A DNA stretch of 64,000 nt, from NCBI RefSeq assembly GCF_004104075.1, contig NZ_QOVK01000003.1, positions 62,001 to 126,000 of the forward strand, written 5' to 3'. The stretch is from Leeuwenhoekiella polynyae (lineage in GTDB: Bacteria; Bacteroidota; Bacteroidia; Flavobacteriales; Flavobacteriaceae). Under the pieces are notes generated by a model. The model did no database searches. It was not told the DNA's origin and worked only from the letters and a program-made list of their open reading frames with translations. Below are positions 46,955 to 56,250 of the stretch, in pieces (position 1 is the first letter of the stretch; every line of letters starts with the position of its first letter). The translations under genes were made by a program, and so were the position numbers.

Positions 46955-47926
46955 TTAAAGCTTAAAGATCTTTATAATCAGGGAAAATAGGTATTTGCGA
47001 ATAATAAACGGAATACTGGAATGTGAGGAAGTGAAAGACGCATTTAAAAAAGAACTTGAGAGTTTATAATCAACCTTAAATACTTCTTGAATTTGATCAT
47101 TAACCAAAGTGTTTCCCATGTGGTAAGCATAAGTCTCTCTAGTTGAAAGCCTGTAATAGCCCTTTTTATCACTCAAAATGTCAATAAAATCCTCCTCAAG
47201 ACCATTTTTAAATTTTAATTTAGGAAAACCTGTAGAATTTTTGAATATATCGCTCCTATATGTAGCTACAAAATGACCACAACCAATAATTGCGTCTGAG
47301 TCCGATAAATAATATTGGCGTTCTTTCCATGAATACTTCCTATTCCTCCTATCTAATAAGGCTTTATTGCCCATCCCATATAAATACATTTCAGAATCCT
47401 GGTCGGAAATAAATTTACCGTACTGTATTTTACCCTTAAAAAAATTATCTATAAACACTGCTGTATTGCAATAAAATGCTAACCCTGCAGAAGGCAAGGG
47501 CGCAACAACACCAGCCTTAGGGCATTTTGTGAATATATTAAAAACTCCCTCTTCCCAGCCTTTAAAGAAAAGCACATCAGCATCTGTTATAGTAATAAAT
47601 GGCTCAGCTGCAGCACGCGCCTCTTGTAATACCGGAAACACCTTTCCCTTATTTTCATTAAATCGAACTATCTTGTCTATAGTGAAACGATTGATATCAA
47701 TAAAGTCGGAAATTTCACTACAACAATTGTTATCAATAAGTGTAATCGCAGTTCTCAAGGGATTTACAGAGGCGATTAAATGCTTGAGAAATTTCTCAAA
47801 AACCTCAAACTGATTGCGATAATAGGCATCTTCAAGATTTGGTATATAAACAGGAACAACGACCCGATGAGTGAAAACCGGCAGCAACTCATTTTTAAAC
47901 TTTTCAGGATTTACGCCCTTTCTCAA
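46955..47926 (-). CDS. Glycosyltransferase family 2 (GT-A)
   Basis: A 323-residue glycosyltransferase. It has RVVVPVYIPNLEDAYYRNQF, AITLIDNNCCSEISDFI and a metal site PFITITDADVLFFKGWEEGV with a clear D-A-D. Later KNGLEEDFIDILSDKKGY gives the acidic acceptor-side pair. The N-terminal lead of ~20 residues before the first strand is a little long. It is the last in transcription order of a run of GT2-type genes from 46,955 to 55,481 and overlaps the next upstream gene by 4 bp. Confidence 0.87.
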   Translation of the reverse strand: MRKGVNPEKFKNELLPVFTHRVVVPVYIPNLEDAYYRNQFEVFEKFLKHLIASVNPLRTAITLIDNNCCSEISDFIDINRFTIDKIVRFNENKGKVFPVLQEARAAAEPFITITDADVLFFKGWEEGVFNIFTKCPKAGVVAPLPSAGLAFYCNTAVFIDNFFKGKIQYGKFISDQDSEMYLYGMGNKALLDRRNRKYSWKERQYYLSDSDAIIGCGHFVATYRSDIFKNSTGFPKLKFKNGLEEDFIDILSDKKGYYRLSTRETYAYHMGNTLVNDQIQEVFKVDYKLSSSFLNASFTSSHSSIPFIIRKYLFSLIIKIFKL

Positions 47927-48900
47927 AGTTTAAGAATTTTTGAGAAGTTTAATACTTTGCTCATTTTAATATACATCCAAAGAGCAAAATATTTCGGCTT
48001 GAATATATTTTTTACTTGGCTAAAGTATTGGCTAAGTAAGTCGATAAAAAAAATATTATTCCTTCTTACTGCTATTTTCGTATATGACTTTAATATAAAA
48101 AATGGTGGCCTACTTTGTTTCAAAACAAGTTTCAGAAATTTCTTCTGAAATAATTTTTCAGATTCACCTTTGAGGTTAGGGTTACTATATAAGTTTGAGG
48201 TAATAGCCTGATCATGTTTCCTATACCAACATAAAATCTGCTCAATTAACTGATACTTCAGAGACTCCTTTAAAAATATCCTGAGATAAAATTCCCGTTC
48301 CTCTGCGTAAAATAAAAGAGTATCAAAGCGATATTTTTTCAAAACTTCAAACTTCCAAATAGGTCCTAGTGAATTTAAATGTATTTGATTTAGATAAAAA
48401 GATCTTAGAAGGTTATCTGTTTTAATCGAGTAGCTAGGATCAAAAGCCTTCTTTAAATTGAACTGGATTTGAGTTACACCCCAAAATTTACGATACATGC
48501 ATATAGTTATATCCAACTTCGGTTCTTCTATGAATGGTTCTATTTGTAACTCTAATTTTTGCGGATGCATGATATCATCATCATCAAAAAATTGAATAAA
48601 CTCAGCATTTCTTTTCTCGGCTAAATCCAATCCATAATTCCGCGTAGCAGAAAGGCCTTGGCGATATTCCTTCGGTTTTTTAAAATAATGAAATCGATCG
48701 TCTGTTTCTATAAATTCATTAACAACAGCTTCTGTATCATCGGCTGAATTGTCATCTGTTATCAAGCATTCAAAATTATAATAGGTTTGATTTTGAATGG
48801 ACTTCAAAGTTTCAACAATGAGATGAGCTCGGTTAAAAGTAGCTAAGAGGATAGTTATCTTAGGATGGATTCTAGATTTCACACTATAGATTTTAGCCAA
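47923..48900 (-). CDS. Glycosyltransferase family 2 (GT-A)
   Basis: A 325-residue glycosyltransferase. PKITILLATFNRAHLIVETL opens the fold, FECLITDDNSADDTEAVV gives the nucleotide site, RNYGLDLA the next helix, and IQFFDDDDIMHPQKLELQ the metal site. The C-terminal ~100 residues are basic and hydrophobic. It lies 55 bp downstream of the next GT2 gene. Donor unknown. Confidence 0.9.
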   Translation of the reverse strand: MAKIYSVKSRIHPKITILLATFNRAHLIVETLKSIQNQTYYNFECLITDDNSADDTEAVVNEFIETDDRFHYFKKPKEYRQGLSATRNYGLDLAEKRNAEFIQFFDDDDIMHPQKLELQIEPFIEEPKLDITICMYRKFWGVTQIQFNLKKAFDPSYSIKTDNLLRSFYLNQIHLNSLGPIWKFEVLKKYRFDTLLFYAEEREFYLRIFLKESLKYQLIEQILCWYRKHDQAITSNLYSNPNLKGESEKLFQKKFLKLVLKQSRPPFFILKSYTKIAVRRNNIFFIDLLSQYFSQVKNIFKPKYFALWMYIKMSKVLNFSKILKL

Positions 48901-48955
48901 CTATTTTGATAAAAAAATTACAATTCTAAATGATGCTAAAAACTTAATAGTCATT

Positions 48956-49954
48956 CTAATTTATGTCACACATTAACTTAAGACTTTTTCTGTAACTAAA
49001 TTTTCTTGAGAATAGCACTCTTGGCCATTTAAAAAGAATATATAACTTGTGAATAAACTTCACCTTTTCATAATTTCTTTTCCAAATCTGTCGAACAATC
49101 AAATAAAAATTTAATTGAACCTCGTCCCATTCTAGTGCTTTATTAGTCATAATTTTCTCTCTTAAGTCAAAAGAATAAAGCTCAAAGCTTTTTAATATCT
49201 GATATACATTATTTAATTCCCCTAAAAAAAGTGACTTTAAAAAAAGTGACAAAGAAGTATTATGTCTGACAAAATTCTTAAATAACTCTTCAACAGCAGT
49301 CGTATATTCCTCATTCACTAACAAGTCTGATTTTATTTTAGTTGAAAGACTTTCACCGTGATATCTATACTGATACAAAGATTCATTTATAAAGCCAATC
49401 TCAAATTTTTCAGAAACTCGCATCCAATAGTCGTAGTCCTCAATCAAAAAGAGATTTTCGTTGTACTTACCAATCTCTTCAAAAACAACTCTTCTATACA
49501 TAAAAGATGCACCAATTGCATTGGAAAATATTAAAGAATTAAAATTGTAATTTTTATTATTATGCAATTTCTCTCCCTTATTAGATATAAAATCCTCTTT
49601 AGAATAAATAAATTTATAATGCCCTTTATCAAATTCTTTTAAAAACCTTTCAATAAAATTGACTTTTAATTTATTGTCATGAGAAGTCCAAGTTAAAAAT
49701 TCACCTCTAGCCATGGAAAAACCTTTATTGAGTGTGTAAGGCAATTTTTTATTTTCTGGATTGCTATAAAATTGTATTCTACTATCTATTTCTAAGTATT
49801 TTTTTGCTATTTCAGGGCTTTTATCTGTCGAATCATCATCAATAATTATAAGCTCAAAATTAGGATTTGACTGATCTATTACGCTCTCAATGGCCTCATT
49901 GAGATGTTTTTGACCATTATACACCGGTAAAACAATAGAAACTCTTGGTATCAA
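48956..49954 (-). CDS. Glycosyltransferase family 2 (GT-A)
   Basis: A 332-residue glycosyltransferase with PRVSIVLPVYNGQKHLNEAI, FELIIIDDDSTDKSPEIAKK and LNKGFSMARGEFLTWTSHDN. At the place of the usual D-x-D it has S-H-D-N, as in some GT2 subfamilies. LIEDYDYWMRVSEKFEIGF supplies the acceptor-side acidic pair and NESLYQYRYHGESLS the typical end of the core. The DNA is very AT-rich (two lines at 49,501-49,620 count to about 19% GC). It lies 81 bp after the next upstream GT2 gene. Confidence 0.9.
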   Translation of the reverse strand: MIPRVSIVLPVYNGQKHLNEAIESVIDQSNPNFELIIIDDDSTDKSPEIAKKYLEIDSRIQFYSNPENKKLPYTLNKGFSMARGEFLTWTSHDNKLKVNFIERFLKEFDKGHYKFIYSKEDFISNKGEKLHNNKNYNFNSLIFSNAIGASFMYRRVVFEEIGKYNENLFLIEDYDYWMRVSEKFEIGFINESLYQYRYHGESLSTKIKSDLLVNEEYTTAVEELFKNFVRHNTSLSLFLKSLFLGELNNVYQILKSFELYSFDLREKIMTNKALEWDEVQLNFYLIVRQIWKRNYEKVKFIHKLYILFKWPRVLFSRKFSYRKSLKLMCDIN

Positions 49955-50035
49955 ATCAATATTTTATTAAAATTTCAGCGTTCATTAAAGGGTGCTCTAA
50001 GTTAATTAATGATATGGTTATCGTTCAAATAAAAC

Positions 50036-51037
50036 CTAAATAACTCTATTTTTAAACCTTACACTCAAATACGAAAAAAACCATCTCGGACTTATCATAA
50101 ATATTCTCTTCCACAATATTGCGGCTCCAAAATCAATCCTCAATTTTGAATTTTCAACATAGAATTTTAAAAAATTATATTTTTTACGATCAAGAGCTTT
50201 ACCGAGAGAATGTAATTCGTAAAAGTTATTACAGTCAACTTTTAAAAGCAACTGATACCAGTTCAAAACTAAATGAAGCTCTTTAGTATCTATTGACCTG
50301 TAAGGCATTATGGCATTCATTATAATTTCTCTTTTGTAAACCTCGGTGTCATATTTGAAAACCTGAAACATGCGGTACATACTAGGTCTCATACGATCTT
50401 TTTGGATTGCCGACCTTATATTTGAAGTTTGGTTATTATGTACTCTGTAGTTTAATAACCTTTTAGACAAATTCATTAGTGGGTAATTTAAAGCAACCCT
50501 TGTGAACAGGTCATAGTCCTCTGCAGGTTCCATCGACGAGTCATAGCCATATTTGTTTAAAATATCTCTCCTACCCATTATGGTTGGATGTATTAGAGAG
50601 CTCCCAAATAATAAATTGATCTTTATCGCTTCATACGACTCTGGGAAATTAAATTTAAAATTTGCTCCTAATATATTAGCGTCTGTACCACAAATAGCAA
50701 CTGATGGATTTTTTCTTAGAAAATTTACCTGAAGTTCAAAACGATTTGGCATTGAAATATCATCGGCATCCATTCTTGCTATAAAGTAGCCACGTGCAAT
50801 GTTCAATCCTTGGTTCAAACTTTCAGTATATCCCGTATTTCTAGGCTTCAAAATTAGTTTAATGCGCTTATCTGTATAAGACTTTATAATATCAACACTA
50901 GAATCATTAGAACAGTCATCAATTATAATTAATTCAAAATTTGAATAAGTCTGTGCTAGAATACTATCAATACATTCCTTGATAAATTTTTCGGCGTTAA
51001 AAACGGGAAGTAAAACAGATATTAAACTTTCTTGCAC
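50036..51037 (-). CDS. Glycosyltransferase family 2 (GT-A)
   Basis: A 333-residue glycosyltransferase. It has ISVLLPVFNAEKFIKECIDS, FELIIIDDCSNDSSVDIIKS, LNQGLNIARGYFIARMDADD with the D-A-D-D metal site, then EPAEDYDLFTRVALNYP and LLNYRVHNNQTSNIR. It resembles its neighbour at 48,956-49,954 in layout, so they may be old duplicates. Donor unknown; no membrane segment is seen. Confidence 0.92.
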   Translation of the reverse strand: MQESLISVLLPVFNAEKFIKECIDSILAQTYSNFELIIIDDCSNDSSVDIIKSYTDKRIKLILKPRNTGYTESLNQGLNIARGYFIARMDADDISMPNRFELQVNFLRKNPSVAICGTDANILGANFKFNFPESYEAIKINLLFGSSLIHPTIMGRRDILNKYGYDSSMEPAEDYDLFTRVALNYPLMNLSKRLLNYRVHNNQTSNIRSAIQKDRMRPSMYRMFQVFKYDTEVYKREIIMNAIMPYRSIDTKELHLVLNWYQLLLKVDCNNFYELHSLGKALDRKKYNFLKFYVENSKLRIDFGAAILWKRIFMISPRWFFSYLSVRFKNRVI

Positions 51038-51040
51038 CTC

Positions 51041-51925
51041 TTAATCTCTTTTTCTTATAAAATCATCTAGATCCTTTAGAAGATCAGAGGATACACTTCC
51101 ATCAAATTTTCGAGCAAAAAAAGCCTCACTTGTAACTAATTTATCATAATCAGTAATATCCAACACGGCTGGATTACTATTATTTCTAGCATTCCAATCA
51201 ATATGCCTAAGATTATTTTGTACTAATAGATTAGAATCAAAAAAATTACATAAAACTGTTTGAAAATAAATCTCCTCGCTACATAGGGTATACCGAAACC
51301 TTTTAAAAATTTTCGGTTTAGAACTCGTAAATCCAATTACAAATTCAGCTGCTTCTCGATTAAGACTCCACCAAGTTGAACCAGCATATATATTACTCAT
51401 TTCAAAAGGTAGCTTCCTTCTAATACCATATTTTCTTTGTAATTGGAATAACCGATATAAAATTTTCCTTTGATATAAATTTTTATAATCTAAATAATCG
51501 TAAAAATTAAAAAATTCATAACGATCTAATCCATTATTCTTCCAACCTGTTAAACTTATATGTTGATAATCAAGAAATGAAGTCCCGCGATTATTCAAAA
51601 AGAAAATTTTAAAGCTGTCTATTTTTTTCATTGGATAATCTTGTCCACTTATTAAATGAAAATACCCAATTTTTGAATTTTTCAGCGCTTCTTCAAGTAA
51701 ATGCATAATAGCCTTCAGGTGATTAAATCCTCCCCAATTAACCTGATACTTTCTACTAATAAGCTTAACATTTTTTGCGTTTAGAGTCTTTTTTAAATTC
51801 GCATTTCTAATATTAACCTTTCGGTCAAAATGTATATAGATCTCAAAGTCATCATCAAAGAAATCAATGATTTTTCTTAAGTGTTGCAAATCCTTATATG
51901 CAGTGATTAGAATCGCTTGAAGCAT
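51041..51925 (-). CDS. Core-2/I-branching beta-1,6-GlcNAc transferase-like (GT14)
   Basis: A 294-residue member of the GT14 family, which is GT-A-like and metal-independent. It starts AILITAYKDLQHLRKIIDFF and has IYIHFDRKV, SRKYQVNWGGFNHLKAIMHL and YFHLISGQDYPMKKIDSFK, the usual GT14 core. GSTWWSLNREAAEFV and TLCSEEIYFQTVLCNF with its EE pair complete it. GT14 enzymes add beta-linked GlcNAc or xylose, so a branch point in the glycan is possible. Its start overlaps the upstream GT2 gene by 19 bp. Confidence 0.88.
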   Translation of the reverse strand: MLQAILITAYKDLQHLRKIIDFFDDDFEIYIHFDRKVNIRNANLKKTLNAKNVKLISRKYQVNWGGFNHLKAIMHLLEEALKNSKIGYFHLISGQDYPMKKIDSFKIFFLNNRGTSFLDYQHISLTGWKNNGLDRYEFFNFYDYLDYKNLYQRKILYRLFQLQRKYGIRRKLPFEMSNIYAGSTWWSLNREAAEFVIGFTSSKPKIFKRFRYTLCSEEIYFQTVLCNFFDSNLLVQNNLRHIDWNARNNSNPAVLDITDYDKLVTSEAFFARKFDGSVSSDLLKDLDDFIRKRD

Positions 51926-52746
51926 TTTAATATTTTCTTAATTTGTCTTGGGTATTTAAGCAGCCTATTACCCCAGCGATAATCAATAGAATTTAGGGAT
52001 TTAATATATTTCCTTTCTTCAATCTCTATCAGCCTTAGTATAAAAGTTAAAAAATCTTCAAAGTGATTTTTATAATCTTCTTGATGTTTGTTAAAAATAT
52101 ATTGATAGAGTTTGGTCCTTTGTTGATTCGCTTTAGATGTTGTTGAACCTGATCGAATTCTATAGTTTAAAAAAACTTTTGGCAGTATTTCACAATTACC
52201 CCCACTTTTCAACAATCTTATGTAAAATTCCCAATCTTCCCAACCTTCACGCATATGCTCATCATATCCCCCTATTAGTTCCCAATCCACTTTTTTAAAC
52301 AATGCGGTTCCCATTGCACAGTTGTAAAATAGAAAGTCTTTAAATACACCACCGCTTGGTTGATATATATCTATAAGCTTATTCTCAAGTATTCTGTTTG
52401 CGAATGAACAAACTAATTTGCATCCTGGTTCCCTAAGTAATGCTAATCCAGGCGTACAAAAATCCCCACTAAAGAAATCATCACTATCCAATACCAAAAT
52501 ATATTCACCTTTGGCCACATTTACACCAGCATTACGAGCCGCAGACTGTCCTAAATTTGGTTGGGTTAAAAGAAGGTCATAATAGCTATTTAACTCCAAT
52601 ATCCTTTTTCTTGATTCTGTACCAGACCCATCGTCAACTACTATGATTTCAATATTTCCACCAAGCTGTTGACGAGCAGAAACTAAACATTGCTCGATGT
52701 ATTTACCCGTATTATAATAGGGTATAATTATCGATAGCTCAATCAC
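51907..52746 (-). CDS. Glycosyltransferase family 2 (GT-A)
   Basis: A 279-residue glycosyltransferase with LSIIIPYYNTGKYIEQCLVS, IEIIVVDDGSGTESRKRI, QSAARNAGVNVAKGEYILVL and the metal site DSDDFFSGDF. GWEDWEFYIRLLKSGG is the acceptor-side ED region and FLNYRIRSGSTTSK the end of the core. It follows the next GT2 gene after 3 bp. Donor unknown. Confidence 0.92.
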   Translation of the reverse strand: MIELSIIIPYYNTGKYIEQCLVSARQQLGGNIEIIVVDDGSGTESRKRILELNSYYDLLLTQPNLGQSAARNAGVNVAKGEYILVLDSDDFFSGDFCTPGLALLREPGCKLVCSFANRILENKLIDIYQPSGGVFKDFLFYNCAMGTALFKKVDWELIGGYDEHMREGWEDWEFYIRLLKSGGNCEILPKVFLNYRIRSGSTTSKANQQRTKLYQYIFNKHQEDYKNHFEDFLTFILRLIEIEERKYIKSLNSIDYRWGNRLLKYPRQIKKILKCFKRF

Positions 52747-52749
52747 AGG

Positions 52750-53688
52750 TTAACTCCTAATATATTTTACAACATTATACCCCTTTCCAAATAAGTAACC
52801 TGTAACAAGAGCCAAAGGATATACACCTGCCTTAAAAAAAGAATAATATCTAGCAAGGTAAGGAATACTTCTCCAAGTGTATTTGGGCCATTTTTTTGAT
52901 AGTGTTAGTTTAAAACTCAATTGAATATATCCTGATAGAAACCAACGCTGTAATTCTGCAGTACTTAGATCCTCTACATACTCTAAGGCTGTAAATTTGT
53001 TTTCGGCTAATATTTGATCAATATTTCTTTTTAGTGTTGTATTAATCATGTTGGAATCGTGAATCCTTCGATATGTATTAACCTCTGGAAGCAATAGTCC
53101 GTTAAGTGTGAGCCCTAAAAGCTTTAGGTTATAATGGTATTCACTTGCATTATCTTCTATGCCTTCCTTAAACCTCAATTTTTCAGCAAGCTCTCTTTTA
53201 AGTAATAAATCGTCAGTAATCCAGGCTACTCTATACATAGCAAAATTTATCATATTCAGCTGTGAACTTCTACGATCGAACTCGTAAGGCTTGCCCCTAA
53301 ATTCATTATTATAAAAGTTTATAGAATCTGACACCACAAAGTCCTTTTCATAGGCAAAAATTGCATTTCTACATAATTCTAAATGATCAGGAGTCATTAA
53401 GTCATCACTGTCAAAAAATTTAACAAGGCTTCCTGATGATTTAGAAAAACCGAAATTCCTACAGGAATTAGCACCTTTTATTTTGCTTTTGGGCCGGCGA
53501 TATAATTTATACTTAGGTTTATCTTTTATAAATTTATTTATAAGGTCAATAGATTGATCTGTTGAGCCATCGTCAACCAGAATACACTCCCATGTAGTAT
53601 AGGTTTGCTTATTTATTGAATTTAAAGTTTCAATTACATACGACTCCCTATTGTAGACTGGTATTATGATTGAAATCAACTCTTTCAT
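52750..53688 (-). CDS. Glycosyltransferase family 2 (GT-A)
   Basis: A 312-residue glycosyltransferase. It has ISIIIPVYNRESYVIETLNS, WECILVDDGSTDQSIDLI and ANSCRNFGFSKSSGSLVKFF, with metal site DSDDLMTPDHLEL. The acceptor half has GIEDNASEYHYNLKLLGL and EVNTYRRIHDSNM. The N-terminal half closely resembles that of the protein at 54,600-55,481. A short hydrophobic tail may touch the membrane. Donor unknown. Confidence 0.9.
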   Translation of the reverse strand: MKELISIIIPVYNRESYVIETLNSINKQTYTTWECILVDDGSTDQSIDLINKFIKDKPKYKLYRRPKSKIKGANSCRNFGFSKSSGSLVKFFDSDDLMTPDHLELCRNAIFAYEKDFVVSDSINFYNNEFRGKPYEFDRRSSQLNMINFAMYRVAWITDDLLLKRELAEKLRFKEGIEDNASEYHYNLKLLGLTLNGLLLPEVNTYRRIHDSNMINTTLKRNIDQILAENKFTALEYVEDLSTAELQRWFLSGYIQLSFKLTLSKKWPKYTWRSIPYLARYYSFFKAGVYPLALVTGYLFGKGYNVVKYIRS

Positions 53689-53705
53689 TTAGAAAACCGG
53701 CTTGT

Positions 53706-54599
53706 TTAAAAATGCTTTAAAGTTCGCTTCCCAAATTTTTTTAATTCCTTCGCAGATAAATATTTTAAATGTATTCTTAGTAAGAACAACCACTCTCTAT
53801 ATGTCAATTGGCGGTTACCTCGTATAGTATTTTCTAACCTTCCTTTTAAAAGACTTATTTGATCTTTAGAGTACAGTTTAATATAGTTTGAAAGAAGGAA
53901 TTTATAAAATAGTATCTTGACGTTAGACTTTCTCAATAAGTTGGTGTTTTGTCCGGTAATACTTTTATCTGAAATCCGAATTACTGCAAAACTATCATTA
54001 ATAGTGTATATTGGTAACCCCTCAGAAAATTCTAACCATGCACGATCATCACTGCACCAAGCCAGGTCATAATTATAGAATCCAAATTTCATATAAGATG
54101 ATCGTGTAAAAATATATTCTGAAAGAGAACTCCGTGTGTCATAAATACATTTGCGCCAAAACGCCTCTGTAGATAGCTCCCAGGATGGATGGGTGCAGAA
54201 TTTAGAAAGTTTTCCAGATTGCTGATAGAGATCATAAGAAGCGAAGCGTACTACATTAGTTTTAACTTCAAATCTTGGTAAATGTTTATACCATTGCTCT
54301 ATATAGTTGGAGCTGATGTAATCATCATCACCAAGTAACATAATCCAAGTCTCTTGTTTGCTCAGAGCTATACATCGATCCCAGTGCCTCGTCAGACTTG
54401 TGTTTCCTAAATTTCTTTCAAATTTATGATATGTAATTTCTAAGAGCTGCTGATACTTGGATAGTATGTGTACTGGTGAATTTTCAGAAGCGTCATCACC
54501 TATGTAAACTTTAAAATCAAGACAAGTTTGGTGTGCCAGACTTCTTATCGTCTCCTCAAAAAAATCAATTTTATAATAGGGTATTACAATTGCTAACAT
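53706..54599 (-). CDS. Glycosyltransferase family 2 (GT-A)
   Basis: A 297-residue glycosyltransferase with LAIVIPYYKIDFFEETIRSL, FKVYIGDDASENSPVHIL and a metal site in TWIMLLGDDDYISSNYIEQW. AWCSDDRAWLEFSEGLP supplies the acceptor-side acidic pair. The C-terminus is basic. It starts directly after the next GT2 gene's stop with no gap. Donor unknown. Confidence 0.9.
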   Translation of the reverse strand: MLAIVIPYYKIDFFEETIRSLAHQTCLDFKVYIGDDASENSPVHILSKYQQLLEITYHKFERNLGNTSLTRHWDRCIALSKQETWIMLLGDDDYISSNYIEQWYKHLPRFEVKTNVVRFASYDLYQQSGKLSKFCTHPSWELSTEAFWRKCIYDTRSSLSEYIFTRSSYMKFGFYNYDLAWCSDDRAWLEFSEGLPIYTINDSFAVIRISDKSITGQNTNLLRKSNVKILFYKFLLSNYIKLYSKDQISLLKGRLENTIRGNRQLTYREWLFLLRIHLKYLSAKELKKFGKRTLKHF

Positions 54600-55481
54600 T
54601 TATTTGGAATGCCTATTCAATATTTTTCTTAGAGATATTAAGTTATTTTTGAAAAAGCAAGCCAATCTATATGTTCTTGAATTTAATACTCCAAAGTATC
54701 GATTTTGGAGAACAGTATATTCCTTGGAGATTTCTTGGATATGATTTTTGTATAATTTTAAACTTTTTTCTTTAGAAATCAGTTGCTCAACAATACCAAT
54801 AGCTTTTATTTTTTCTAAACTCATGAGCCTAAAATTCTTTGTTAGGCTCATATCATGTTGTCTGTAATAAGCAAGAGGTTCATTAATAAAAATTGTTACG
54901 ATACAAGATTTATATAAAAAGACCCATAAAGACCAGTCTTCTCTTGCCTTCAGTTCAGTTGGAAAACTATAACCAATAAGTACTTTCGATTTAATTAATG
55001 CACAGTGAATAGGTATCGAAAACTTTTCACCCCATTCAAATAAAATAGAATCCAAATTAAATTGATGTTCCCCAAGTACACAATATGGATTTTCCAGAGA
55101 ATTAGTTGCTTCGTTAAAAAGAATGAAGTCTGATATTACAATGTCGACTTGAGGTTTTGAAAATTCTTTTATGGATTTTAAGAACTTTTCTTGATCTAAA
55201 AAGTCATCAGAATCTAGAAATTGTATGTATTCTCCTTTGGCTTGAGCCAAACCGGTGTTACGAGCAGAAGACAAACCCTTATTTTCCTGATATATATATT
55301 TGAAACGTTTGTCATTTTTAGTCCACTTTTTTGCAACCTCCTCCGTTAGATCTGCTGAACCGTCATTTATTATTATACATTCCCAATTAGAATAAGTTTG
55401 GTTTAGTACAGATGTCAGGCATTCTTCTAAAAACTCAGCTTGATTATAACAAGGAACAATGACAGAAATTAGGCCTTCCAT
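54600..55481 (-). CDS. Glycosyltransferase family 2 (GT-A)
   Basis: A 293-residue glycosyltransferase: ISVIVPCYNQAEFLEECLTS, WECIIINDGSADLTEEVAKK, LSSARNTGLAQAKGEYIQFL, metal site DSDDFLDQEKFL and KAREDWSLWVFLYKSC. YYRQHDMSLTKNFRLM ends the catalytic core. It is the first GT2 gene in transcription order. Its start overlaps the GT32 gene stop by 13 bp. Confidence 0.92.
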   Translation of the reverse strand: MEGLISVIVPCYNQAEFLEECLTSVLNQTYSNWECIIINDGSADLTEEVAKKWTKNDKRFKYIYQENKGLSSARNTGLAQAKGEYIQFLDSDDFLDQEKFLKSIKEFSKPQVDIVISDFILFNEATNSLENPYCVLGEHQFNLDSILFEWGEKFSIPIHCALIKSKVLIGYSFPTELKAREDWSLWVFLYKSCIVTIFINEPLAYYRQHDMSLTKNFRLMSLEKIKAIGIVEQLISKEKSLKLYKNHIQEISKEYTVLQNRYFGVLNSRTYRLACFFKNNLISLRKILNRHSK

Positions 55482-56242
55482 ATACTCTTAAATTTCTTTA
55501 TAAATCTTTTGATTAGAAAATTCTTTATCTCCGATCTATTAATAATACCTTCATTATAAAGAAAACCGATAATATCGCCCTTATAATAATTCAAAAGCCT
55601 TTCTTTGAAAAAAGGCTTTAAGAGATTTTCTGAATAATTTGATTTATCACCTTTTTCAAGCCAACTTCCACTAAAATGGTGTACGGCATAATTTGGAACT
55701 GGATCTAAACAAAAATAGTATGAAGGGTATATTTGTATACCATCTTTTAATTCCTGAAACTCATTTTTTAGAGGATTAACATTGTACTTTTCAATTAAAT
55801 AGTCCGAGACTATATGCGTATTAGTTCTAAAATCAAGTTTACCAAGATTTTCGTAATAAAGCTTTATATCTCTTGGCCAAATATGTCCTTTTTCAGCACC
55901 CCAAACAGCAGTAAACGGGAAACCTATATTTTCAAAACCTGAGAATGCTCTATGATTTAAAAAAATATCAAGCGAAGATTTCAATTCAACGTCAGTATCC
56001 AAATAAACACCTCCATATTCAGATAATGCAAAGCTCCTCACATAGTCTGAGAGAAATGCCCATTGCTTGTGTTTGTATGCCTGGCGACTAAATTCACAGA
56101 TTGATATGTCAAAATTATCCTCATTCCACTCAATGAATTGATATTCTTTGAGATAAAATTTCCAAGTAGAAATACAAAAATTAATAAAATCTGATTTCTC
56201 CCCTCCTCCAAACCAACAATAATGAATAATTTTAGGTATCAT
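55469..56242 (-). CDS. GT32-type glycosyltransferase (DXD sugar-binding family)
   Basis: A 257-residue member of the Gly_transf_sug/GT32 family, related to yeast Och1 and bacterial capsular sugar transferases. It has IPKIIHYCWFGGGEKS at the start, WNEDNFDISICEFSRQ, the conserved FLSDYVRSFALSEYGGVYLD (65-82 region) and the D82-T-D84 metal site. Members often transfer mannose or galactose. It is the first transferase after the export genes, 8 bp after wzt, and lies within the AT-rich block. Confidence 0.9.
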   Translation of the reverse strand: MIPKIIHYCWFGGGEKSDFINFCISTWKFYLKEYQFIEWNEDNFDISICEFSRQAYKHKQWAFLSDYVRSFALSEYGGVYLDTDVELKSSLDIFLNHRAFSGFENIGFPFTAVWGAEKGHIWPRDIKLYYENLGKLDFRTNTHIVSDYLIEKYNVNPLKNEFQELKDGIQIYPSYYFCLDPVPNYAVHHFSGSWLEKGDKSNYSENLLKPFFKERLLNYYKGDIIGFLYNEGIINRSEIKNFLIKRFIKKFKSIWKA

Positions 56243-56250
56243 TCAAGATG

